Below, in pieces: positions 1-9,242 of a stretch of 64,000 nt of DNA. The DNA lies in contig NZ_NKUF01000001.1 in assembly GCF_003206495.1 (NCBI RefSeq), positions 124,001 to 188,000 of the forward strand, written 5' to 3'. The translations under genes and the position numbers were made by a program. This stretch comes from Gluconacetobacter entanii. Lineage in GTDB: Bacteria > Pseudomonadota > Alphaproteobacteria > Acetobacterales > Acetobacteraceae. Position 1 is the first letter of the stretch, and each line of letters starts with the position of its first letter. The notes below the pieces were generated by a model. The model saw nothing but the letters and a program-made list of their open reading frames with translations, was not told the origin of the DNA and did no database searches.

Positions 1-1812
1 GAACCCCATCACGCGGGAGACGTCGCGATCCGCCATGATGGCTTTCTGCACCGTGTCGATCTTGCCCTGCATCGCCTGGAACGAAATCGACTGGTCCCCC
101 ATCAGGCGTCCCATCAGCATGCCCGTGTCGGATTCGGGGAACAGGCCCTTGGGCATCTTCATGAACAGCGCGGCCATCAGGATCACCGTCAGCGGCAGCG
201 ACATGACCGTCAGGCGGCGGTGCGCAAGGGCGATGTCCAGCGTGCGGGCATAGAACTGCTGCAACCCGACCAGCACACCTTCCAGCGCGCGCGATATCCG
301 TCCCAGCACGCCGTTCGTGGGGGGCTTTTCCCCCTCCCGCGACAGCACGCGCGCCGTGATCATCGGCGTCAGCGTCAGCGACAGGATCATGGAAATCACG
401 ATGGTGATCGACATGGTCATCGCAAATTCATGGAACAGGCGTCCCGCAACACCCGCCAGCAGCAGGATCGGCAGGAACACGGCGATCAGTGACACCGTGA
501 TCGACAGGACGGTGAACGCGACCTCCCGCGTGCCCAGCAGGGTGGCCTGCATCCGGCCCATCCCGCCCTCCAGGTGGCGGCTGATGTTTTCCACCACCAC
601 GATCGCGTCATCGACCACGAACCCCGTGGAGACCGTCAGCGCCATGAGCGAGAGATTGTCGAGCGAGTAGCCAAGGAATTTCATCGCGGCAAAGGTCGCG
701 ATGATGGAGGTGGGGACGACGATGGCCGGCACGATGGTGATCCGCCATGACCGCAGGAACACCAGCACCACCAGAACGACCAGCACCACCGACATGACCA
801 GCGTGAACTGCGTATCCTCCAGCGCCGCGCGGATGGTGGTGGAGCGGTCCATCATGTTCGACAGGGTCACATCCGCGGGCAGGGCGGTGCGCAGGGCCGG
901 GATTTCCGCGCGGATCTGGTCATTGGTGCGGATGATGTTCGCCCCGGCCTGCGCAAAGATGATCGCAAGGACCGCATGTTCGCGGTTGACGTAGCCCGCG
1001 TTGCGCACGTCCTCCACCCCGTCCACGACATAGGCCACGTCGGCCAGGCGCACCGGGCGGCTGTCATGATAGGCGACGATCAGGTCGCGATAGGCCTGCG
1101 CGTTGTGCACCTGGTCATTGGTCGCCAGCGTGTAGCGGTAATTGCCATGGTCGATGAAGCCCTTGGGCGTATGCGCGTTGGCCGATGCCAGGGCGGCGCG
1201 CACGTCCTCGAACCCGATGCCGAATTTGTACAGCGCCAGCGGGTTCATCTCCACCCGCACGGCAGGCAGCGAACTGCCCCCGACCTCGACCTCGCCCACG
1301 CCGCCGATCTGCGACAGGTGCTGCTGCAGCACGTTGGAGGCAAGGTCGTAAAGCTGTGGCGCTGTGCGTGTCTTGGACGTCAGCGCCAGGATCATGATCG
1401 GCGCGCCGTTGGGATTGGCCTTGAAATAGCTGGGATTCTGCCGCAGCGACGTCGGCAGGTCCGCATGCGCCGCCTGCAGCGCGGCCTCCACGTCGCGCGC
1501 CGCGCCATTGATGTCGCGCGACAGGGAAAACTGCAGCGTGATGCGCGCCTGGTTGGCCGTGGACTGCGACGTCATTTCCGTCAGGTCCGCGATCTGCCCC
1601 AGATGGCGTTCAAGCGGGGCGGCGACGGAACTGGCGATTTCCTCCGGCGTGCCACCGGCCTGCCGCGCCTGGACCTGGATGACGGGGAAGTCCACGTTCG
1701 GCAGGTCCGCCACCGGCAGGGTCAGGTATCCGATGATGCCGCCCATCAGCAGCGCCACCGTCAGCAGGGTGGTTGCGACCGGTCGCCGGACAAACAGGGC
1801 AATCGGATTCAC
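1..1812 (-). CDS. mdtC: RND multidrug efflux permease, MdtC-like (partial, C-terminus outside window)
   Basis: Inner-membrane proton-driven RND pump subunit of a tripartite efflux system. The 604 visible residues begin with [17 protein letters not shown], the usual RND N-terminus with the first transmembrane helix at about residues 10-30. The TM4 proton-relay motif [10 protein letters not shown] lies near residue 400. RND pumps are about 1,030 residues long, so the second half lies beyond the left edge. The start is GTG (1812-1810) and overlaps the TGA of the upstream RND gene in a 4-nt GTGA, which indicates translational coupling. Two consecutive RND permeases after one adaptor match the E. 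coli mdtABC arrangement, where MdtB and MdtC form a heterotrimer. The MdtC name rests on gene order as much as on sequence. Confidence 0.9.
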   Translation of the reverse strand, partial: MNPIALFVRRPVATTLLTVALLMGGIIGYLTLPVADLPNVDFPVIQVQARQAGGTPEEIASSVAAPLERHLGQIADLTEMTSQSTANQARITLQFSLSRDINGAARDVEAALQAAHADLPTSLRQNPSYFKANPNGAPIMILALTSKTRTAPQLYDLASNVLQQHLSQIGGVGEVEVGGSSLPAVRVEMNPLALYKFGIGFEDVRAALASANAHTPKGFIDHGNYRYTLATNDQVHNAQAYRDLIVAYHDSRPVRLADVAYVVDGVEDVRNAGYVNREHAVLAIIFAQAGANIIRTNDQIRAEIPALRTALPADVTLSNMMDRSTTIRAALEDTQFTLVMSVVLVVLVVLVFLRSWRITIVPAIVVPTSIIATFAAMKFLGYSLDNLSLMALTVSTGFVVDDAIVVVENISRHLEGGMGRMQATLLGTREVAFTVLSITVSLIAVFLPILLLAGVAGRLFHEFAMTMSITIVISMILSLTLTPMITARVLSREGEKPPTNGVLGRISRALEGVLVGLQQFYARTLDIALAHRRLTVMSLPLTVILMAALFMKMPKGLFPESDTGMLMGRLMGDQSISFQAMQGKIDTVQKAIMADRDVSRVMGF

Positions 1813-4800
1813 GAGGGCGCCTGCGTCGGGTCGGTGGTGCGTGGCGCGACGTCGTCATCCATGGCGAAGCGCCTGCGCAGGCGCAGGCTGATGCGGTCCA
1901 TGAACAGGTAGATGACCGGCGTGGTGAACAGCGTCAGCAACTGGCTGACCAGCAGGCCGCCGACGATCGCGATACCCAGCGGCCGGCGCAGTTCGGACCC
2001 CGTGCCGATCACCATCGGGACCGCACCCAGCATCGCCGCCAGCGTCGTCATCAGGATGGGACGGAAACGCAGCAGGGCGGCATGGCGGATCGAATGCAGC
2101 GGCGACATCCCCTCGATCCGTTCGGCCTCCAGCGCGAAGTCGATCATCATGATGGCGTTTTTCTTGACGATGCCGATCAGCAGCACCAGCCCGATGATCC
2201 CCATGATGTCCAGCCCCGACCCCGTGACCAGCAGCGCAAGCAGCGCGCCGATCCCGGCGGAAGGCAGGGTGGACAGGATGGTGATGGGATGGATGAAGCT
2301 TTCATACAGGATGCCCAGCACGATATAGACCGCCGCCAGTGCCGCCAGCACCAGCCAGACCTCGTTCGACAGGGAGTTGCGGAACGCCGCCGCCGTGCCC
2401 TGGAATGACGTCTGGAAGGTGGAGGGCAGGTGGATGTCATGTTCCGCCCGTTCGATCGCATCTGTCGCACTGCCCAGCGAATAGCCCGGTGTGACGTTGA
2501 AGGAGATCGTCGTCGCCGGGAACTGTCCCACATGCGTGATCAGCAGCGGGGCCGTATCCTGCGTAACGGAGGTGACGGAGGCCATCGGCACCAGTCCCGA
2601 CGTGGGCGAACGTGTCGGGCCGGAGGTGCTTTCCCCCGAATTGCCGCTGATGCCCGGCAGGTACATCTGGTCCAGCGAGGTCAGGCTGGTCTGGAACCGG
2701 GGATCGGCCTCCAGGATCACGCGATACTGGTTGGACTGCGTGAAGATGGTGGAAATCTGGCGCTGCCCGAAGGAATCATACAGCACGTTGTCGATCGTCT
2801 GTGGCGTGATGGAGTACCGCGCGCCCGTGGTGCGGTCCAGCGTCACATGCGCCACCAGGCCCGCCGCCTGCAGGTCGGACGTCACATCCGACAGGGCCGG
2901 TTCCTTTCGCAGGCGGTCGAGGAATTTCGGCACCCAGTTCGTGAACTGGTTGTAGTCCGGGTTTTCCAGCAGGAACTGGTACTGCGTCGCGGCGACGGAG
3001 GTATCGAGCGACAGGTCCTGCACCGGCTGCAAATACAGGCTGGCGCCCGCGATGTCGGCGGTTTCACGCTGGATGCGGCTGGCGATCGTGGTGGCGTTGT
3101 CGTGGCGCTTGTCCTGCGGGCGCAGGTTGATGAGGAAGCGCCCCTGGTTCAGGGTCACGTTCTGCCCGTCCACCCCCACGAACGACGACAGGCTGACGAC
3201 GTCGGGATCCTTGAGGATACGCGCCGCAAGCTCCTGCTGGTGGCGTTTCATCGCGTCAAACGACGTGGACTGCGCCATGACGGAAATGCCCTGGATGACG
3301 CCCGTGTCCTGCGTGGGGAAGAAGCCCTTGGGGATAATGACCGCCAGCACGCCCGTCAGGCCCAGGGTTGCGACAAAGATCGCCAGCATCAGCCGCTGGT
3401 GACGCAGTACCACATCCAGCCCGCGGCCATAGGCGGCGATGGTGGCGACCATCGCGCGCTCCACATGCACGGCCCAGGCGGCTTCCTTGCGGTTTTCCCG
3501 CTTTTCCGACAGCAGGCGCGCGCACATCATCGGCACAAGCGTCAGGGACACCACCGCCGACAGGATGATCGTGACCGCCAGCGTGACCGCGAATTCGTGG
3601 AACAGGCGTCCCACCACGTCGCCCATGAACAGGAGCGGGATCAGCACCGCGATCAGCGAAACGGTGAGCGAGATGATGGTGAACCCGATTTCCCCCGCAC
3701 CCTTCAGCGCGGCGGTCATGCGGTCGTCGCCCATTTCGATGTAGCGGGCGATGTTCTCGATCATGACGATGGCGTCATCGACGACAAACCCCGTCGCGAT
3801 CGTCAGCGACATCAGCGACAGGTTGTCGAGCGAGAATCCCAGCAGGTACATCGCCGCCAGCGTGCCCACCAGCGACAGCGGGACCGACAGGCTGGGGATG
3901 ATGGTCGCGGGCACGTTGCGCAGGAAGATGAAGATCACCCCCACCACCAGGAACAGCGCAAGGCAGAGTTCGAATTCCACGTCCTCCACCGAGGCGCGGA
4001 TGGTCGTGGTGCGGTCCGTCAGCGGCGTGATGGTGATGCCCGGCGGCAGCGACTGCTGCAGGTGGGGCAGGGCGTACTTGATGTTGTCCACCACGGCGAT
4101 GACGTTCGCGCCGGGCTGGCGCTGCACATTGAGCACGAGGGCGGGCGTCTGGTTCGCCCATGCCGCGAGTTCCGTGTTCTCCGGCCCGATGACCACGCTT
4201 GCGACGTCGCGGATGCGCACAGGCCCGTTGTTCTGGTAGGCGATGACCTGGTTGAGCAGTTCATCCACGCCCGAAATCTGTCCGTCGATACGCAGGGTGG
4301 TGGCGCGCTGCGGGCCGTCGAACGTGCCGGTGGGGGAATTGACGTTCACATTGCCGATCGTCGTGCGCAGCGTGTCAAGGTCGATGCCGAAGGACGTCAG
4401 CTTGGGGATGTTGACCCGCACGCGGATCGCCTTGCGGTTGCCGCCCGACAGGCTGACCAGGCCGACGCCCGAAATCTGGCTGATCTTCTGCGCCAGGCGG
4501 GTGTCGATGTAATCCTCCACCTCCGTCAGGGGCATCGTCTTCGACGTGATGCCCAGCGTCAGGACAGGCGTGTCGGCGGGATTGACCTTGGCATAGACCG
4601 GCGGCGCGGGCAGGTCGGTCGGCAGCAGGGAATTGGCCTGGTTGATCGCGGCCTGCACTTCCTGCTCCGCGATGTCCATCGTCATCGTCAGGCCAAAGCG
4701 CAGCGTGATGACCGACGCCCCGCCCGATGACTGCGACGTCATCTGGTCCAGTCCCGACATCTCCCCGAACTGCGTCTCCAGCGGTGCGGTGACGGAGGTC

Positions 4801-4979
4801 GCCATCACGTCCGGGCTTGCCACCGGATAGAAGGTCTGCACCGTGATCGTCGGATATTCGACTTCCGGCAGGGCGGAGACAGGCAGGAAGTGATAGCCGA
4901 GCATGCCCGCCAGCATGATGGCGAGCATCAGCAGGGTGGTCGCGACCGGGCGCTGGATGAACAGGCGGGAGGGATTCAC
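1809..4979 (-). CDS. mdtB: RND multidrug efflux permease, MdtB-like
   Basis: Complete 1,056-residue RND transporter. It starts [17 protein letters not shown] with TM1 at about 10-30. Both characteristic intramembrane motifs are visible: [10 protein letters not shown] in TM4 (two acidic proton-relay residues) and [12 protein letters not shown] in TM10. The start is GTG at 4979 with a GGAG Shine-Dalgarno sequence 8 nt upstream. It lies 73 nt downstream of the adaptor gene and overlaps the next RND gene by 4 nt. By family knowledge it forms a mixed trimer with the MdtC-like protein, exporting amphiphilic compounds such as bile salts, novobiocin or plant phenolics in exchange for protons. No outer-membrane factor gene is visible here; it may lie to the left or be TolC elsewhere. 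Confidence 0.93.
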   Translation of the reverse strand: MNPSRLFIQRPVATTLLMLAIMLAGMLGYHFLPVSALPEVEYPTITVQTFYPVASPDVMATSVTAPLETQFGEMSGLDQMTSQSSGGASVITLRFGLTMTMDIAEQEVQAAINQANSLLPTDLPAPPVYAKVNPADTPVLTLGITSKTMPLTEVEDYIDTRLAQKISQISGVGLVSLSGGNRKAIRVRVNIPKLTSFGIDLDTLRTTIGNVNVNSPTGTFDGPQRATTLRIDGQISGVDELLNQVIAYQNNGPVRIRDVASVVIGPENTELAAWANQTPALVLNVQRQPGANVIAVVDNIKYALPHLQQSLPPGITITPLTDRTTTIRASVEDVEFELCLALFLVVGVIFIFLRNVPATIIPSLSVPLSLVGTLAAMYLLGFSLDNLSLMSLTIATGFVVDDAIVMIENIARYIEMGDDRMTAALKGAGEIGFTIISLTVSLIAVLIPLLFMGDVVGRLFHEFAVTLAVTIILSAVVSLTLVPMMCARLLSEKRENRKEAAWAVHVERAMVATIAAYGRGLDVVLRHQRLMLAIFVATLGLTGVLAVIIPKGFFPTQDTGVIQGISVMAQSTSFDAMKRHQQELAARILKDPDVVSLSSFVGVDGQNVTLNQGRFLINLRPQDKRHDNATTIASRIQRETADIAGASLYLQPVQDLSLDTSVAATQYQFLLENPDYNQFTNWVPKFLDRLRKEPALSDVTSDLQAAGLVAHVTLDRTTGARYSITPQTIDNVLYDSFGQRQISTIFTQSNQYRVILEADPRFQTSLTSLDQMYLPGISGNSGESTSGPTRSPTSGLVPMASVTSVTQDTAPLLITHVGQFPATTISFNVTPGYSLGSATDAIERAEHDIHLPSTFQTSFQGTAAAFRNSLSNEVWLVLAALAAVYIVLGILYESFIHPITILSTLPSAGIGALLALLVTGSGLDIMGIIGLVLLIGIVKKNAIMMIDFALEAERIEGMSPLHSIRHAALLRFRPILMTTLAAMLGAVPMVIGTGSELRRPLGIAIVGGLLVSQLLTLFTTPVIYLFMDRISLRLRRRFAMDDDVAPRTTDPTQAPS

Positions 4980-5052
4980 GCGGGCATCTCCGTCAGGGGC
5001 GGGGCGATGGGCGGGGACACGACGGTGGCGTCAGTCGTGGGCGCTGTCGGGA

Positions 5053-6318
5053 TCATCCCTGTTTTGACGCAGGCGTGTTCGACGCGGGCGTGGTGTCCGC
5101 AGGCGCCGCCGCCGGGGTGGTTGCCGCCGTTTCCGCCGGGATGCTGACCTTGATGCCGCTGCGCAGGTGATCGACGCCATCGGTCACGACGGTTTCGCCA
5201 TCCTTCAGGCCGGAGGTCACGACCGTCATGCTGTCATTGGCGTGGCCGGTCTTCACATCGCGGACGTCAACGGTGTGGTCGGGCTTGACGACATAGACGA
5301 ACTGCCCGTTGGGGCCAGTCTGCAGCGCATTGGTCGGCACCAGCAGGACGCCATGCTCCGTCGTGACCATCAGGTGCGCGTTGACGAACTGGTTGGGGAA
5401 CAGCGTTTCCTCGTTGTTGGGGAAGATGGCGCGCATGCGCACCGTCCCGGTCGAGGTGTCGATCTGGCTGTCGAGTACGCTGACCTGCCCGTCGGCGATC
5501 TTGTGTTCGTTGGCGCTGTCCCATGCCTCCACGGCCAGCGCCGTGCCCGCATGCAGGCGTTCGGCCACGGGGCCGATATCATTTTCCGGCAGGGTGAAGA
5601 TGACGGAAATCGGCTGCATCTGCGTCAGGATGACAAGGCCGTTTGTCTGGCCCGCCGTGATGTAGTTGCCGGCATCGACCTGGCGGATGCCCACGCGGCC
5701 ATCCACCGGGGCGATGATGTGGCAGTACTCGATCTGCAGCTTTTCATTGTCCACCAGCGCCTGGTCCGCCTTGACCGTGCCTTCGTACTGCTCGACGAGG
5801 AACTGCTGGTCCTTTGCCGTCATGGCGGCGACGCTGTTCTGCCGGATCAGGGTCTGGTAGCGCGCATTGTCCACCCGGGCCTTCTGCAACTGCGCCACGT
5901 CCTGCGCCAGTTGTCCCTCGTACTGCGCAAGCAGCACATCATACGGGCGCGTGTCGATCAGGGCGAGCAGGTCGCCCTTGTGGACATGCTGCCCCTCAGT
6001 GAACAGGACCTTCATCAGGTAGCCGTCGATGCGTGACTGTACCGTCACGTTGGTGATGGGAACGACCGTGCCAAGTTCCGTCAGTACGAACGGCATGTCA
6101 CCCGCATGCACGCTTGCGACAGCTACGGGTTGTGGCGCGTTGCCCGCGTTGTGCTTCTTGCTGCCGCCGCCATGCGGGAGCAGGAACGCGACCGCAAGCA
6201 TGACGGCAAGTGCGCCGACGCCACCCCATACAAGGAGACGCCTGCGCCTGGGAGGGGGAGTGGGCCTGCTGCTGCTGGTGGGGGAAGGGGATGACGGGGA
6301 CTGGTTTGGGGTATCCAT
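5053..6318 (-). CDS. mdtA: RND efflux periplasmic adaptor, MdtA-like (HlyD family)
   Basis: Membrane-fusion protein linking the RND pump to the outer-membrane channel. Residues 1-25 are a Ser/Pro-rich cytoplasmic tail. A single hydrophobic anchor (LLVWGGVGALAVMLAVAFLL) follows at about 28-47, then barrel-sandwich/lipoyl halves around a coiled-coil hairpin. The N-terminal barrel strand VQSRIDGYLMKVLF and the return strand IIAPVDGRVGIRQVDAGNYI are typical of the family. The C-terminus is low-complexity Ala/Pro/Thr. Its 421 residues are normal for MdtA. It is the first gene of the mdtABC-like operon. No two-component regulator (BaeSR type) is visible next to it. Confidence 0.92.
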   Translation of the reverse strand: MDTPNQSPSSPSPTSSSRPTPPPRRRRLLVWGGVGALAVMLAVAFLLPHGGGSKKHNAGNAPQPVAVASVHAGDMPFVLTELGTVVPITNVTVQSRIDGYLMKVLFTEGQHVHKGDLLALIDTRPYDVLLAQYEGQLAQDVAQLQKARVDNARYQTLIRQNSVAAMTAKDQQFLVEQYEGTVKADQALVDNEKLQIEYCHIIAPVDGRVGIRQVDAGNYITAGQTNGLVILTQMQPISVIFTLPENDIGPVAERLHAGTALAVEAWDSANEHKIADGQVSVLDSQIDTSTGTVRMRAIFPNNEETLFPNQFVNAHLMVTTEHGVLLVPTNALQTGPNGQFVYVVKPDHTVDVRDVKTGHANDSMTVVTSGLKDGETVVTDGVDHLRSGIKVSIPAETAATTPAAAPADTTPASNTPASKQG

Positions 6319-6407
6319 GTTCAGGTCAGTTTTCCACCACAGGTTGCATCACGTAGATCGGGGAAGTTTGGCCGTTCGCCAGGGCGCGCGGATGGGCTCG
6401 ATTCAGG

Positions 6408-6453
6408 GTAACGTCTAAGGGACAGGCGCATAAAGTATTGGAATGTAACGTCT
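6408..6453. repeat. 9-bp direct repeat GTAACGTCT upstream of mdtA
   Basis: GTAACGTCT occurs at 6408-6416 and again at 6445-6453, 37 bp apart. Both copies lie in the 181-bp gap between the mdtA start and the DHA2 gene stop. Direct repeats about three to four helical turns apart are a common layout for response-regulator or LysR-type sites, so this could be the mdtA operator. No experimental support; chance recurrence is possible. Confidence 0.3.
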
Positions 6454-6499
6454 CGATAAGGGTCTTTTTTGTTATAAAGATGAATGTTTCAGTGTCGAT

Positions 6500-7969
6500 T
6501 TAATTTTTGTTATAGTTTGGTGGCGCGGCGTTCCCTTCGCGCACATGCCCGCTGATTTCAGCGCCCGCGCGTGGGGACAGTCGCGCCAGCAGCATCGACG
6601 CCGGCACCGCAAGCACCCCCATCGTCACGAATGCCGCGCTGAACGTGCCCGCCGTCGCCTCTCCCGTCGTGGGGGCGGAGAAGGCCATGCGACTGAGCGA
6701 TAATACACCGGCCGAGACACAGATGCCCAGCGACAGGCTCATCTGCTGCGCGGTGGAGTAGAAACTGGTCGCCGCACTCATCCGCCCGGTGGGCATGTCG
6801 GCATAGGCGATGGTGTTGTAGCCGGTGAACTGCAACGCCTGCGACATGCCCAGCAGGAGCATCATCACCACCAGGATCCACAAGGGCCAGTCCGCTCCGA
6901 CCATCGCAAGGAAGAAGCATGCCGCGGGCAGCACGCCGGCATTGAGCGCAAGGATGTTGCGAAAGCCCCAGCGGCGGTACACCCGCACCGCCAGCACCCG
7001 CACAAGCAGCGCGCCAACGGGGGCGACAAAGGTCAGCGCGCCACTATATGCCGCGCTGAGGCCGAATTCCAGTTGGAGGAAGGACGGCAGCAGGAACCCG
7101 ACCGCCCCCGTCGCAAGGCGGGAAAACAGCCCCGCGCAGACGGAGACGCGAAACGTCGTAACCCGCCACAGCGACAGGTCCAGCACGGGATGGGCGGTAT
7201 GGCGGGCATGGCGGGCATAGGCCGCAAGCCCCGCGATCCCCACCGCGCACAGGCCGAGCATCGCCATCAGCGAGATCTGCCCGTGGCTCGACAGTTCCAC
7301 CCCCAGCATCAGCGCGGCAAGCCCCACGCCGGAAAGCATGATGCCGCGCACGTCGAACGGGACGATTTCGGGCGCGCGGATCTGCGGGATGAAAATGCGC
7401 GTCAGCACGATGGCCGCAAGTCCGACGGGCATGTTGATATAGAAGATCCAGCGCCACGACAGGTAGGTCGTCAGCACGCCGCCGACCACTGGCCCGATCA
7501 TCGGCCCGAGCGTCGCAGGCAGCATCATCCAGAACATCACCCCGATCAGCGCGGATTTCGGAACGTTCTGCAAGATGACCAGTCGCCCCACCGGGACCAT
7601 CATCGCGCCCCCCATGCCCTGGAGCATGCGCGCGGCGGCAAGCGGCCACAGGCCGGGCGCCACGCTGCACAGCAGCGATCCCGCCATGAAGACGGCGATC
7701 GCGCATTGCAGCACGCGCCGCCCGCCGAAACGGTCCGCCATCGGGCCGGAGGCGGGAATGAAGATCGCAAGGCTGAGCATGTATGACGTCAGCGCCACGG
7801 CGGTCTGCGCCACATCCACGCCAAAGGTCCGCGCCATGGTCGGCAGCGCGGTGGTCAGTACCGTGCCGTCCATCTGTTCCATGAACAGCATGCTTGCAAC
7901 GATCATGGCGACAATACGCCGCCGCGATGGCGGGATCGCGCAGGAGGGTGGAGGCTGGGTCGTGGGCAT
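6500..7969 (-). CDS. MFS drug:H+ antiporter, DHA2 family
   Basis: Polytopic inner-membrane exporter of about 489 residues with the pattern expected for 14 transmembrane segments. The N-terminal segment contains MEQMDGTVLTTALP, the DHA2 TM1 signature. The loop 2-3 motif PMADRFGGRR and the antiporter motif region GPVVGGVLTTYLSWRWIF are present. An in-frame TTG at 7981 would add four residues; I prefer the ATG at 7969. It lies upstream of the mdtA operon on the same strand. In E. coli a DHA2 protein (MdtD) also accompanies mdtABC, although downstream of mdtC. Substrate unknown. It is divergent from the csbD-like gene. Confidence 0.87.
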   Translation of the reverse strand: MPTTQPPPSCAIPPSRRRIVAMIVASMLFMEQMDGTVLTTALPTMARTFGVDVAQTAVALTSYMLSLAIFIPASGPMADRFGGRRVLQCAIAVFMAGSLLCSVAPGLWPLAAARMLQGMGGAMMVPVGRLVILQNVPKSALIGVMFWMMLPATLGPMIGPVVGGVLTTYLSWRWIFYINMPVGLAAIVLTRIFIPQIRAPEIVPFDVRGIMLSGVGLAALMLGVELSSHGQISLMAMLGLCAVGIAGLAAYARHARHTAHPVLDLSLWRVTTFRVSVCAGLFSRLATGAVGFLLPSFLQLEFGLSAAYSGALTFVAPVGALLVRVLAVRVYRRWGFRNILALNAGVLPAACFFLAMVGADWPLWILVVMMLLLGMSQALQFTGYNTIAYADMPTGRMSAATSFYSTAQQMSLSLGICVSAGVLSLSRMAFSAPTTGEATAGTFSAAFVTMGVLAVPASMLLARLSPRAGAEISGHVREGNAAPPNYNKN

Positions 7970-8085
7970 GGCGGTCGGCAATCAACGCATTATCGTGCAA
8001 GATAGGCAATAGCCGAAGGGAACGTGCTTTCCGGCAACGCGTTGAATCTTGGAAACACATACAGACAGATGCAGGAGCATTGAAC

Positions 8086-8388
8086 ATGTCCGACAACAAG
8101 AGCGAAGCACTTGAAAACAAGGCAGAAGGTCTCGTGGAGCAGGGGATCGGCCGCGTCAAGGACGCCGCTGGCGGCCTGACGGGGGATTCGCGCCTGCAGG
8201 CGGAAGGGAAGGTCGATCAACTGTCCGGCATGGCGCGGGAGGAGTTCGCCGAACTTTATGAGGAAACCGAGGGCAAGCTGGAAAAGGCCGTGACGTTCGT
8301 GCGCGAACGCCCGCTGACGTCGCTGGGCATCGCGGCGGCCATCGGGACGCTGCTTGCGCTGCTGTTTGTTCCCCGCCGCAAAGGCTGA
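8086..8388 (+). CDS. CsbD-like stress protein with a C-terminal membrane segment
   Basis: 100-residue protein starting MSDNKSEALENKAEGLVEQG. Residues 5-50 look like a CsbD domain (AEGLVEQGIGRVKDAAGGLTG, then LQAEGKVDQLSG). The C-terminal third (VRERPLTSLGIAAAIGTLLA, then LLFVPRRKG) is a Gly/Ala-rich hydrophobic anchor with a terminal basic cluster, like the tail of ElaB/YqjD/DUF883 proteins. The start is chosen because AGGAG sits at 8072-8076, 9 nt upstream of the ATG. CsbD proteins are abundant general-stress proteins of unclear biochemistry. The combination suggests a membrane-tethered version. It is divergent from the DHA2 exporter across a 116-bp promoter gap. Confidence 0.85.
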   Translation: MSDNKSEALENKAEGLVEQGIGRVKDAAGGLTGDSRLQAEGKVDQLSGMAREEFAELYEETEGKLEKAVTFVRERPLTSLGIAAAIGTLLALLFVPRRKG

Positions 8389-8399
8389 GGAAAGCCATC

Positions 8400-8536
8400 G
8401 AGTCGCTTTTTTTTCATTTTAAGGGACTCGTTGATTCCAGAGCATCTTGCGCAACAGTACTTAAAAATGGTTTTCATCCTTCCAGAGCGGAATTCGCATG
8501 CGAATCGGGCTGCGACAGCGCGGTTCGTAGCGAGTC
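8400..8536. promoter_or_regulatory. Cluster of five GANTC (CcrM) sites upstream of rnhB-ccrM
   Basis: GANTC pentamers occur at 8400 (GAGTC), 8425 (GACTC), 8433 (GATTC), 8502 (GAATC) and 8532 (GAGTC), all in the leader of rnhB-ccrM. The 8502 site overlaps a perfect 14-bp palindrome, ATTCGCATGCGAAT (8492-8505). At this base composition roughly one site per 300 bp is expected. In Caulobacter the ccrM promoter carries GANTC sites and is sensitive to their methylation, so a feedback role is plausible here. No clear -35/-10 or CtrA box could be assigned. Confidence 0.55.
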
Positions 8537-8548
8537 GGGAAGAGGTGA

Positions 8549-9235
8549 ATGCCAGATTACTCACGCGAGAGAGCACATGGCGGCAGGGTCGCGGGCGTGG
8601 ACGAGGTCGGACGCGGCCCGCTTGCGGGGCCGGTCGTGGCCGCCGCCGTCATGTTCATGCATGACGTGCCCGATGACCTTGCCTCCCGCCTTGATGATTC
8701 CAAGAAACTCCGGCCTGCCGCACGCCTGCGCGCCTTTGCGGAACTTCAGGCGCTTCCCTCCGCCCTTATCGGCGTGGCCGCGGCGTCGGTTGCCGAAATC
8801 GAACGCCACAACATCCTGCGCGCCGCCCATATCGCGATGCAGCGCGCGGTTGCGCGCCTGCCGCAGGTGCCTGACCTCGTGCTGGTCGATGGCAACGCGG
8901 CGCCGGATTTCGGCTGCGTGGCGCAATGTGTCGTGGGCGGTGATTCCAAAAGCCTGTCGATCGCCGCCGCCTCCATCGTGGCGAAGGTCATCCGTGACCG
9001 CCTGATGGAACGCCTGTCGGTGCGCTGGCCCGGCTATGGCTGGGAACGCAATGCCGGATATGGCACCGCCGCCCATCGCATGGCGCTGTGTACCGATGGG
9101 ATCACGCCGCACCACCGCGCCGCGTTCGGCACGGTACGCACCATTGCCCGGTCCCTGAACCCGTCCCCGACCCGATCCCGTGCCCGATCCGCGGCCCGAC
9201 CTACCACCAAGAATGCGGAGCAGCCATCATGCTGA
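8549..9235 (+). CDS. rnhB: Ribonuclease HII
   Basis: Endonuclease that cleaves RNA in RNA-DNA hybrids and removes misincorporated ribonucleotides. The family signature is near the N-terminus ([14 protein letters not shown], metal-binding DE at about 17-18). It is followed by DDSKKLRP, the DGN motif and [19 protein letters not shown], with [14 protein letters not shown] near the end of the domain. Length is 228 residues, with a low-complexity Ser/Arg/Thr tail after residue 205. The ATG at 8549 lies just after AGAGGTGA, which is unusually close for a ribosome site. ccrM follows 7 nt later, so the two are probably co-transcribed. Confidence 0.95.
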   Translation: MPDYSRERAHGGRVAGVDEVGRGPLAGPVVAAAVMFMHDVPDDLASRLDDSKKLRPAARLRAFAELQALPSALIGVAAASVAEIERHNILRAAHIAMQRAVARLPQVPDLVLVDGNAAPDFGCVAQCVVGGDSKSLSIAAASIVAKVIRDRLMERLSVRWPGYGWERNAGYGTAAHRMALCTDGITPHHRAAFGTVRTIARSLNPSPTRSRARSAARPTTKNAEQPSC

Positions 9236-9242
9236 CAAACTC

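Noticed and set aside
2430-4730. Long open frame (766 codons) on the plus strand opposite mdtB
   Set aside because: Its product is Arg/His/Gln/Asp-rich without any fold pattern, while the minus strand encodes a clear RND pump. High GC produces such antisense frames.
8419-8433. Possible CtrA box (TTAA-N7-TTAA) upstream of rnhB-ccrM
   Set aside because: Only the first TTAA is present; the second half reads GTTG, too far from consensus.
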